Assembly (NCBI GenBank): GCA_015069065.1
Contig: SVJI01000065.1
Location: forward strand, 1 to 7,843
DNA: 7,843 nt
From: Oscillospiraceae bacterium
Lineage (GTDB): Bacteria > Bacillota > Clostridia > UMGS1883
Direction of reading: 5' to 3'
The notes under the pieces were generated by a model, which saw only the letters and a list, made by a program, of their open reading frames with translations, did not search any database and was not told where the DNA came from. Numbering within the stretch: the first letter of the stretch is position 1; every line of letters starts with the position of its first letter. This document shows, piece after piece, positions 1-5,467 of this stretch. Position numbers and translations under genes: made by a program.

Positions 1-1228
1 TTGTGCAGAATTGTGTTGTAATATCCGCACCGATACCTGTTTGTGCAGTGTATTTGTCAAGTGCTTCCTTAATCAACGGACCTGTTTTGCCGATAAGAAT
101 GATATGCTTTGTTTTAGTTGCGAGGGACTCTCCCAGAATGTCATAGGGAATACCCTTATCCTTTCCGCCTGTAATAAGTATAACCTTGTCAAAAACATTA
201 AGTGTGTTTATTGTCCTGTTCGGGCTTGAATCTATGGAGCTGTTGTAGTAACGTACTCCGTTAAATTCGCGTACAAACTCTATTCTATGCTCAACTCCGC
301 CGAAGGTTTGTGCAACCATTTTCACCGCTTCCGCAGTGTAAAGGGGATATGTGGCACAGATTGCGGTCATGTAATTTTGTACGTTATGCTCGCCTGGAAT
401 TTTAATATCGCAAACATCGAGAATTTTTTCTCCGAATGCAAAGATGGCGCCGTTGTCAGAAAATACATCGCAGGTGTTATCATATCCAAATACGCGGACA
501 CTTCCGTTTGCATCGTCTTTGGATTCATATGATTTATCATTGGTTTTATTTACCACGAGTACATTTTGCTTGTTTCCGTGGCTATAGATGTTACGCTTGG
601 CGTCAATATATTCCTCATACGATTTATGCATGTCAAGATGATTGGGGGTAATGTTTGTAATAACTGAAACATCAGCACTTTTCTTCATGGTGTGCAGCTG
701 AAAGCTTGAAAGCTCAACCACAACGATGTCATCGGGCGCTATGCTGTCCGTTGTACACAGAAGAGGTGTTCCTATATTTCCACCCAAATGGCATTTATAT
801 CCGCTTTCGCTAAGTATTTTATATATAAGTGTAGTAGTTGTAGTTTTTCCGTCACTACCTGTTACGGCAATTATTTTTGAGGGACAAACCTCAAAAAACA
901 CTTCCATTTCGCTTGTTATAATACTTCCGTTTTTGCGTGCTTTTTCAAGGGCAATGTGGTCAAACCTCATTCCAGGAGTTTTAAAGATGATTTCACCTTT
1001 AAGGTTATCGAGGTAATTTTCCCCGCAGCAGAGCTTTACTCCCAGAGATTGAAGCTCAGACAAGGTTTCACCCAGTTCGTGTGGCTGCTTTTTGTCGCAG
1101 GCAGTTACAGATGCTCCATTCTGGCACAGAAACCTGATTAACGGAAGATTGCTGATTCCTATGCCTACGACGGATATTTCTTTATTCCTTACATATTCTT
1201 TGAAAGCATTAAACTTTGAATTATTCAA
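1..1228 (-). CDS. murD: UDP-N-acetylmuramoylalanine--D-glutamate ligase MurD, C-terminus cut by left edge
   Basis: MurD adds D-glutamate to UDP-MurNAc-L-alanine using ATP in the cytoplasm, a step of peptidoglycan precursor synthesis. 409 residues are visible; the family is usually about 450, so roughly 40-50 are missing beyond the edge. Visible motifs, in order: N-terminal VVGIGISN nucleotide-sugar loop (20-27), the ATP P-loop GSDGKTT (124-130), ELSSFQL (172-178), NITPNHLDMH (192-201), the Lys that is carbamylated in this family (K211 in DAKRNIY), GEHNVQN (279-285), EHRIEFV (313-319) and GGKDKG (354-359). The start is TTG at 1228, chosen because AGAGGG lies 6 bases upstream and the protein then aligns with the MurD N-terminus. 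It starts 11 bases after the flavoprotein stop, and the ribosome site touches that stop, so translation is probably coupled. The usual Asp of the C-terminal FNDS-like motif is replaced: the stretch reads YYNSSIDSSP (327-336). Identification is firm. Confidence 0.95.
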   Translation of the reverse strand, partial: MNNSKFNAFKEYVRNKEISVVGIGISNLPLIRFLCQNGASVTACDKKQPHELGETLSELQSLGVKLCCGENYLDNLKGEIIFKTPGMRFDHIALEKARKNGSIITSEMEVFFEVCPSKIIAVTGSDGKTTTTTLIYKILSESGYKCHLGGNIGTPLLCTTDSIAPDDIVVVELSSFQLHTMKKSADVSVITNITPNHLDMHKSYEEYIDAKRNIYSHGNKQNVLVVNKTNDKSYESKDDANGSVRVFGYDNTCDVFSDNGAIFAFGEKILDVCDIKIPGEHNVQNYMTAICATYPLYTAEAVKMVAQTFGGVEHRIEFVREFNGVRYYNSSIDSSPNRTINTLNVFDKVILITGGKDKGIPYDILGESLATKTKHIILIGKTGPLIKEALDKYTAQTGIGADITTQFCT

Positions 1229-1239
1229 CTCAATCCCTC

Positions 1240-1857
1240 TTATCTGATAAAGTTTGTTCTTACTTTTTCCTCGGCATCAGGAATGTTTATTCCCGCTTTT
1301 TTTCCTGCGTCAATGCATTTAAGAATCCATGCCATATTTTTACCAATAGTACGCATAGCCTGCATACCCTCAAGGTCCTGTTTAATTTCGTCAGGTGTGT
1401 TTCCGTGCAGCATCGTCCAATACTGTGCGTTTACAATGGGCATTTCCTTGATTTCAGGATACTTGAGTAATTGGTCAAGTGTTGAGGATGAGCCTCCGCG
1501 TCTGCAGCAGGCTACTGCCGCGCATGGTTTTAATCTGAGTAAATCACCGGCAGAGTAGAAAAGCCTGTCGAGGAACGCTGTCATCATTCCTGATGCTGCA
1601 GCATAGTGAACAGGCGTGCCCAGAACAATGCCGTCTGCATCCTCAAGCAGCTTTGCAGCTTCGTTTACACAATCATCTGTGATACATTTTCCGTTTTTTA
1701 CGCAGTATTTGCAGCCCATACAACCCTTTGTTGCTTCTCCTGCATGAAATATCAGTGTATCAATTCCCGCGTTATTGAGTTCTTTTTCTACTTCGGCAAG
1801 TGCCGTATATGTACAGCCGTTTTTCTTGGGACTACCGTTAAAGAGTATAACTTTCAT
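1240..1857 (-). CDS. Flavodoxin-family NAD(P)H-dependent oxidoreductase with four-Cys motif
   Basis: A 205-residue cytoplasmic flavoprotein of the NADPH-dependent FMN reductase / flavodoxin-like fold. The N-terminal strand followed by NGSPKKNG (7-14) is the FMN phosphate-binding loop, GTPVHYAAASGMMTAFLDR (residues about 80-98) is the second conserved flavin-contact region, and RRGGSSSTLDQL followed by QYWTMLHG is typical of the clostridial members. A Cys cluster, C46-x2-C49-x2-C52-x5-C58, has the spacing of the compact [4Fe-4S] motif of iron-sulfur flavoproteins (Isf); a further Cys is at 63. Many family members carry a similar GCxxCxxC segment without a proven cluster, so the iron-sulfur assignment is an inference. 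The substrate is unknown. The ATG start has AGGAAG 8 bases upstream. The gene lies 23 bases after the lipoprotein gene and 11 bases before murD, so it is probably the middle gene of one transcript. The family call is secure, the reaction is not. Confidence 0.9.
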   Translation of the reverse strand: MKVILFNGSPKKNGCTYTALAEVEKELNNAGIDTLIFHAGEATKGCMGCKYCVKNGKCITDDCVNEAAKLLEDADGIVLGTPVHYAAASGMMTAFLDRLFYSAGDLLRLKPCAAVACCRRGGSSSTLDQLLKYPEIKEMPIVNAQYWTMLHGNTPDEIKQDLEGMQAMRTIGKNMAWILKCIDAGKKAGINIPDAEEKVRTNFIR

Positions 1858-1880
1858 TATCTTTACTTCCTTTCAAAAAA

Positions 1881-2927
1881 TTATGGTTTACAGTTTCCGC
1901 AGGGAGAATAGCCGCTGTTGACCGCCTCCTGTCGGGTGGTAAATATTACTGTGTTTTTTTCTGCAGGTAAATTGGCACAGGATTCACTGTGAAAAGTCTT
2001 TGACTTTTTATTGCCTAAAAACGTAAGGCTTACAGGTTGTGCATTTTCTGCCTTTTCAACTGCTTCTCCTGAAGCATCATATATGCTTTTTCCATCTGTT
2101 CTTAATAAAATATTTCCTGACTTGTCATTGCGCAGTATTTTGGATTGAATGTTATCAAGTCTTGAAATTGCTTCCTTATGCGGGTGTCCGTAGGAGTTCC
2201 CCTCTCCGCATTGTATAATTGCAACATCAGGATACACTGCATTTAAAAATTCGGCAGATGATGCGTAGCGACTGCCGTGATGTCCTACTTTAAGGATATC
2301 TGCCCTTAGGTTTATTCCTCTGTCTATAAGAGATGCTTCTACAACTCTTTCAGCATCGCCCATAAAAAGGGCGCTCACGTCCTTATAAGTCACTCTTGTA
2401 ACAAGAGAGTTATCGTTTGCATTGCCAAAATCTTCGGACGGGGAGAGGAATTCCACTTCAAAGTTTCCTACGTTATATATTTTTCCGATATCGGGCTTAT
2501 ATGGAGTAATATTCTCATCAAGTAAGGTGTCTACCAATCTTTCAAAGAAATATGATGTCGAAGTCTCACCGTTAAGATATACTTTGCCCACATCAACACT
2601 TGACAAAACTGCACTGGCCCCGCCAAGGTGGTCCTCATGAGGGTGTGTGCCGATAAAGCAGTCAAGATAGTCTATGCCCATATTTTCAAGATATTCACAA
2701 ATTATACTGCCGCTTTGGGTTGTTCCTGCATCAATCATTATACAGGCGGAACTATCCTTGATAAGAATACAGTCCCCCTGACCGACATCAATGAAGTGGA
2801 AGAGGGCTGTATTTTCAGATTCCTCAATCTCTGTGTCGGTTAAAGCAGGTACTTTAGCTACCGGCATACAGGAGGAAAATATGAAAATGATTAAGATTAA
2901 AATTAAGGGAAGCTTTCTTTTTCTCAC
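1881..2927 (-). CDS. Secreted ComEC-like metallo-beta-lactamase-fold lipoprotein with C-terminal Ada-like Cys domain
   Basis: Numbered from the GTG at 2927 (348 residues). A basic, hydrophobic N-terminus ends in IFSSC, with C20 as the probable lipidation site; Phe at -3 makes it a poor lipobox, so it may be a lipoprotein or a plain signal peptide or anchor. Next comes a metallo-beta-lactamase fold of the ComEC/Rec2 type: FIDVGQGDC (45-53), D66 in MIDAG, the metal-binding THPHEDH (H95, H97, D99, H100), NDNS (171-174), MGDAE with D191, and VGHHGS (214-219). These match the soluble domain of ComEC, but the membrane channel is absent. The last 45 or so residues (FLGNKKSKTFH, C317, then CGNC with C343 and C346) resemble the small Ada-like metal-binding domain found at the end of some secreted nucleases. 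It may hydrolyse phosphodiesters outside the cell; the substrate is unknown. A second GTG at 2936 is in frame but overlaps the ribosome site AGGTG, which fits the GTG at 2927 (6 bases). It is the first gene after the HPr terminator. Confidence 0.9.
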   Translation of the reverse strand: MRKRKLPLILILIIFIFSSCMPVAKVPALTDTEIEESENTALFHFIDVGQGDCILIKDSSACIMIDAGTTQSGSIICEYLENMGIDYLDCFIGTHPHEDHLGGASAVLSSVDVGKVYLNGETSTSYFFERLVDTLLDENITPYKPDIGKIYNVGNFEVEFLSPSEDFGNANDNSLVTRVTYKDVSALFMGDAERVVEASLIDRGINLRADILKVGHHGSRYASSAEFLNAVYPDVAIIQCGEGNSYGHPHKEAISRLDNIQSKILRNDKSGNILLRTDGKSIYDASGEAVEKAENAQPVSLTFLGNKKSKTFHSESCANLPAEKNTVIFTTRQEAVNSGYSPCGNCKP

Positions 2928-2933
2928 ATTAAA

Positions 2934-2938
2934 CACCT
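2934..2938 (-). promoter_or_regulatory. Ribosome binding site deciding the lipoprotein start
   Basis: AGGTG, within AGCAGGTG, ends 6 bases before the GTG at 2927. The alternative GTG at 2936 is part of this site, so the downstream GTG is the better start. Confidence 0.6.
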
Positions 2939-2973
2939 GCTAAAAAAATAGTGATATATAAATCCCATACTGT

Positions 2974-3001
2974 AAAAAAAGCCTGACAGTAGTCAGGCTT
3001 T
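2974..3001 (-). terminator. Rho-independent terminator of the HPr gene
   Basis: Read on the minus strand, AAAGCCTGAC and GTCAGGCTTT form a 10-bp perfect stem with a 4-base loop, followed by a run of seven T. It begins 5 bases after the HPr stop codon. This ends the HPr transcript and separates it from the lipoprotein-flavoprotein-murD unit downstream. The promoter of that unit must then lie in the roughly 45 bases up to 2927, or the unit depends on readthrough; I could not identify a convincing promoter there. Confidence 0.92.
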
Positions 3002-3006
3002 AGTAG

Positions 3007-3270
3007 TTATTCTGCAAAATTTGTTGCAACAAGGCTTGCTAAGCCGTTGACTGCTGCCTCTTCATCTGCACCGTCTGCAAACAATACAACAGATGTTCCG
3101 CGTGTAATGCCCAGAGACAAAACACCAAGCAAGCTTTTTGCGTTCACCTTACGTTCATCCTTGGAAATCCATATTGATGAAGAAAACTCATTAGCTTTTT
3201 GTATAAAAAATGTAGCGGGACGTGCGTGCAATCCAACCTGATTCTGCACAACAATCTCTTTTGAAACCAT
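3007..3270 (-). CDS. ptsH: Phosphocarrier protein HPr
   Basis: HPr passes phosphate from enzyme I to the sugar-specific EIIA proteins of the PEP-dependent phosphotransferase system; in Firmicutes its Ser-phosphorylated form is a corepressor with CcpA. The 87-residue length is normal. GLHARPA places the phospho-acceptor at H15, and KSLLGV places the HPr kinase target at S46, so both the transport and the regulatory site are intact and this is not a Crh-type paralogue. The ATG at 3270 is preceded by AAGGAG 10 bases upstream. The reading frame stays open upstream to a TTG at 3333, but that TTG is the first codon-sized part of the promoter -35 box and cannot be the start. The gene has its own promoter and its own terminator, and no enzyme I gene is next to it. 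The symbol follows the family; a second HPr elsewhere in the genome is possible. Confidence 0.95.
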   Translation of the reverse strand: MVSKEIVVQNQVGLHARPATFFIQKANEFSSSIWISKDERKVNAKSLLGVLSLGITRGTSVVLFADGADEEAAVNGLASLVATNFAE

Positions 3271-3280
3271 AACTAGAAAG

Positions 3281-3286
3281 CTCCTT
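3281..3286 (-). promoter_or_regulatory. Ribosome binding site of HPr
   Basis: AAGGAG lies 10 bases before the ATG at 3270. It fixes the start there rather than at the upstream in-frame TTG. Confidence 0.7.
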
Positions 3287-3304
3287 ACTAAAAATTCACT
3301 TACA

Positions 3305-3333
3305 ATTATACCGCTTTTTAGGAAAATAGTCAA
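3305..3333 (-). promoter_or_regulatory. Strong sigma-A promoter of the HPr gene
   Basis: On the minus strand TTGACT (3333-3328, 5 of 6 consensus bases) and TATAAT (3310-3305, 6 of 6) are separated by exactly 17 bases. Transcription should begin near 3298, giving a leader of about 28 bases that contains the ribosome site. The strength fits a housekeeping protein needed in high amounts. I saw no clear cre (catabolite-responsive) site around it. The promoter begins 16 bases after the yunB stop codon. Confidence 0.9.
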
Positions 3334-3348
3334 TAAATTTTTGCAAAA

Positions 3349-3984
3349 TTATTTTTTGTTAAAGTAGGCGTCAGGCACCATTCCGACAATTAAAGTCTGG
3401 GCAATCGGCATTTCTGATTTTACGTTGATTGTGCTGTGTGCCATGGGCAGTAAAATTTCGACATCTACTGATATTAAGAGTGTAATTGTGTGAAGTGTCT
3501 GGTTAATTCCCGCCTCATCAAACGTATGTGTAATATCGGCATGTGTAACTGATACAGGCTGAAAGCGAATAGGTATTTTGGGACCTATTCCCGCGAAAAG
3601 GTCCGCCCCCAGAAGCCCCGACAGATAGACCCCTTTTTCAATGCGGTCAGCATCATCAATAATTTCCCCGATTTTTATATCCAAATCGTTGGCAAAATTA
3701 TTTATCAGTACCGAATTTGCACTTACAGAGGTCACTCTGCCTGCAGAATCGCGGTTAATAATTGCAATTTTGTCGTAGCTTAGAAATTCTTCAAGCATAA
3801 GCCTTTGGATTTCTCTGTCAATTACCATTGAAACCTCGTTTTCGGCAAAGCTCTGCGAAACAGATATAATCCTTGGCCTGAGAAATTTTGTAAACAAAGT
3901 TAAACTGATAATTACCGTCAGCCCTGCAGTAATTAACACCATACCGAAAGCTTTTTTAAAAGAGCGTCTTTTAGTGCTTTTCAC
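3349..3984 (-). CDS. yunB: Sporulation protein YunB
   Basis: A 211-residue membrane-anchored protein of the YunB family. In Bacillus subtilis yunB belongs to the mother-cell sigma-E regulon and is needed for efficient sporulation; its biochemical role is not known. A basic N-terminus (KSTKRRSFKK) is followed by one membrane segment at about residues 13-31, with the rest predicted outside the cytoplasm. The family signature FDEAGINQT (155-163) followed by LHTITLLISVDVEILLP, and the closing PIAQTLIVGMVPDAYF (193-208), are both clear. The frame opens with GTG at 3993, but that codon overlaps the AGGAG site; the GTG at 3984 has the site 8 bases upstream and is preferred. It lies between the FAD-Rieske gene and HPr. 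No terminator was seen between yunB and the HPr promoter, so readthrough into HPr is possible. Its presence implies a spore-former. Confidence 0.9.
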   Translation of the reverse strand: MKSTKRRSFKKAFGMVLITAGLTVIISLTLFTKFLRPRIISVSQSFAENEVSMVIDREIQRLMLEEFLSYDKIAIINRDSAGRVTSVSANSVLINNFANDLDIKIGEIIDDADRIEKGVYLSGLLGADLFAGIGPKIPIRFQPVSVTHADITHTFDEAGINQTLHTITLLISVDVEILLPMAHSTINVKSEMPIAQTLIVGMVPDAYFNKK

Positions 3985-3992
3985 TGCTACCA

Positions 3993-3997
3993 CTCCT
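3993..3997 (-). promoter_or_regulatory. Ribosome binding site deciding the yunB start
   Basis: AGGAG lies 8 bases before the GTG at 3984. It overlaps the in-frame GTG at 3993, which argues against that longer start. Confidence 0.6.
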
Positions 3998-4003
3998 ATG
4001 AAA

Positions 4004-4032
4004 TATTTACAGTTTTCCTATTTATAATATGC
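4004..4032 (-). promoter_or_regulatory. Possible sigma-E promoter of yunB (weak)
   Basis: GCATATT at 4032-4026 fits the sigma-E -35 consensus KMATATT fully. At 14 bases downstream, TGTAAATA (4011-4004) fits the -10 consensus CATACAnT poorly, at only 3 of 7 defined bases. Position and family knowledge (yunB is sigma-E controlled in Bacillus) support it, the -10 does not. It is a guess. Confidence 0.25.
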
Positions 4033-4059
4033 TGAATAATAGGTTTTAGTTCTGTAAAT
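4005..4059. repeat. Nested AT-rich inverted repeat upstream of yunB
   Basis: An outer pair CTGTAAAT (4052-4059) and ATTTACAG (4005-4012) encloses an inner pair AATAGG/CCTATT (4038-4043 and 4017-4022). Both pairs are perfect, with 8 and 6 bp arms. The sequence could fold as an interrupted hairpin in the RNA downstream of the FAD-Rieske gene, or be a protein-binding site. No T-run follows, so it is not a standard terminator. Confidence 0.4.
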
Positions 4060-4074
4060 TTTAAAGAGGCAGTT

Positions 4075-5373
4075 TTATTTAAGGTCACCTGTGGCAGGAT
4101 TGTCTATCAGAGTGCCATCCTCATGAAATCTCGAACCGTGGCAGGGACAATCCCATGAGTGTTCATATTTATTCCATTTGAGCGCGCAACCAAGGTGCGG
4201 ACAACGTTTTTTTGTAGGTGCCAGCAGATTTGCAGTCGCTTCAAATGCGTTTATAAAAAGCTGCGGTGTGAGGATGCTTCTTTGTGGGGAGAAAACGTCG
4301 CTGTATTCATTTTTCTTTTCTGCCACAAGGTCTTTTAATATAATTGCAGAAACCATGGACGATGTCATACCCCACTTGTTAAAACCTGTTGCGACAAACA
4401 TATTGGGGGTGTTTTTTGAATACTGCCCGATGTAGGGGACTGAATCTACACTTATACAGTCCTGAGTTGCCCATTGAAAATCACACTGGGCATCGGGATA
4501 GTATTTGTCTGCAAATTTATCGATTTCTTTCCATGAACAGCCATCCTTTCCTGTACGGTGACCGCCTCCGCCAATAAGGAGAAAATCGTTAAAATTCCTG
4601 AAGGACATTCCGCTTTTGTCCTCGTCCACATACATACCGTCAAATTGTGCAGCGTTTCGGTACGCAGATACATATGAACGGTGCTGATAAAGCTTTAAAA
4701 AATAGCTGCCGTGTTTATTTATAAACGGAAAATGTGTAGTTAGGATGATTTTGTCAGCATGTATCTTTCCGTGATTTGTAATTGCCTCAGTGGGCGTCAG
4801 TTCCCTGACGAGCGTGTGTTCAAATATGTTAAGCCCACTAGCAATTTCAGCTATAAACTTAAGAGGGTGGAACTGTGCCTGATCTTTAAACCTTACAGCT
4901 CCGCGCACAGAAAACGGCAGCTCTGTCTTTTCCTCGAAACTGGCGTCAAAGCCAATAGAATTAAGACAGCGGACTTCTTCCTCCAATTTAGAGCGGTCAG
5001 TAAGAGAATATGTGAATGCATCCTTTGTTTCAAAATTACAGTCGATTTCCTGACATAGCTTCTGATATTCTGCCAGAGCCTGTTGATTTATGTCAAGATA
5101 CTTTTGCGCACCCTCTTTTCCGTGGGAATGAAACAACTTCTGATAAATAAGTCCGTGCTGAGACGTGATTTTAGCTGTAGTGTTTTTTGTTATACCTGAT
5201 GCGATGGTGTTGCCCTCGACCAGAATGTAGGGGATAGATGCCTTTTCTAACTGATAAGCGCACAGAATACCGCATATTCCTCCGCCAATGATGAGAACAT
5301 CGGTTTTTATATCCTTTTTAAGCGCTTCAAATTCGGGTAATGATGCAGAATTTTGCCATAAAGATTCTTTCAT
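4075..5373 (-). CDS. FAD-dependent oxidoreductase with C-terminal Rieske [2Fe-2S] domain
   Basis: A 432-residue soluble redox protein. The N-terminal DAO-type (DadA/GlpO-like) FAD domain shows VLIIGGGICG (26-35, dinucleotide-binding loop) with E53 ending the second strand, followed by GNTIASGITKNTTAKIT (54-70), typical of this group. VATGFNKWGMTSSM near the end of the FAD domain is the second flavin contact. The last 45 residues form a minimal Rieske domain: C391-x-H393 and C409-x2-H412 are the cluster ligands, and C396 and C411 are placed as the disulfide pair of bc1-type Rieske proteins. The layout matches Bacillus YhfW-like proteins, which are usually near 500 residues; this one stops 20 residues after the second ligand pair. 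The substrate is unknown. The ATG at 5373 has a perfect GGAGGT 6 bases upstream; the longer GTG at 5391 has no such site. It lies between the pyk terminator and yunB, and its promoter resembles a sporulation promoter. Confidence 0.9.
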   Translation of the reverse strand: MKESLWQNSASLPEFEALKKDIKTDVLIIGGGICGILCAYQLEKASIPYILVEGNTIASGITKNTTAKITSQHGLIYQKLFHSHGKEGAQKYLDINQQALAEYQKLCQEIDCNFETKDAFTYSLTDRSKLEEEVRCLNSIGFDASFEEKTELPFSVRGAVRFKDQAQFHPLKFIAEIASGLNIFEHTLVRELTPTEAITNHGKIHADKIILTTHFPFINKHGSYFLKLYQHRSYVSAYRNAAQFDGMYVDEDKSGMSFRNFNDFLLIGGGGHRTGKDGCSWKEIDKFADKYYPDAQCDFQWATQDCISVDSVPYIGQYSKNTPNMFVATGFNKWGMTSSMVSAIILKDLVAEKKNEYSDVFSPQRSILTPQLFINAFEATANLLAPTKKRCPHLGCALKWNKYEHSWDCPCHGSRFHEDGTLIDNPATGDLK

Positions 5374-5379
5374 AAAATT

Positions 5380-5385
5380 ACCTCC
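5380..5385 (-). promoter_or_regulatory. Consensus ribosome binding site of the FAD-Rieske gene
   Basis: GGAGGT, 6 bases before the ATG at 5373, decides this start over the in-frame GTG at 5391. Confidence 0.8.
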
Positions 5386-5398
5386 ATACACTTTTTTG

Positions 5399-5428
5399 AT
5401 AGTATGTGCAGTTTAGAAGGTAATAAAA
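5399..5428 (-). promoter_or_regulatory. Candidate sigma-E/sigma-K promoter of the FAD-Rieske gene
   Basis: CATACTAT at 5406-5399 matches 6 of 7 defined bases of the sigma-E -10 (CATACAnT) and also the sigma-K -10 pattern (CATAnnnT). TTTTATT at 5428-5422, 15 bases upstream, matches 5 of 7 bases of the sigma-E -35 (KMATATT); it falls inside the terminator stem of pyk. Transcription would start near 5392, just ahead of the ribosome site. No good sigma-A promoter was found in the same gap. The sporulation reading is an inference from short matches, helped by the next gene being yunB. Confidence 0.4.
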
Positions 5429-5467
5429 CAGTCGAAATGCTTTTATGAGCATTTCGACTGTTTTATT
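5422..5467 (-). terminator. Rho-independent terminator of pyk, probably bidirectional
   Basis: A 19-bp perfect stem (5422-5440 with 5449-5467) closes an 8-base loop. The GC-containing core is GTCGAAATGC/GCATTTCGAC; the outer AT part acts as A-tract and T-tract on either strand. On the minus strand the pyk TAA (5468-5466) is partly inside the upstream arm. On the plus strand a T-rich run continues beyond the stem, so it would also stop antisense transcription into pyk. Confidence 0.85.

Noticed and set aside
726..1141. Plus-strand open frames opposite murD
   Set aside because: The minus strand here encodes the MurD P-loop and following motifs without interruption; the plus frames have no ribosome sites or family features.
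2937..2973. Possible sigma-A promoter for the lipoprotein-flavoprotein-murD unit
   Set aside because: TTTACA and several TATATA-like stretches are present, but no pair combines good matches with a spacing of 16-18 bases, so I did not list one.
3310..3350. AT-rich hairpin just after the yunB stop as a terminator
   Set aside because: The only stem is about 6 A-T pairs around TGC; it is too weak, and the region is better explained by the HPr promoter.
4452..4673. Second minus-strand frame inside the FAD-Rieske gene
   Set aside because: It is a shifted frame wholly within an intact larger gene, with no motif; there is no sign of a frameshift in the main frame.
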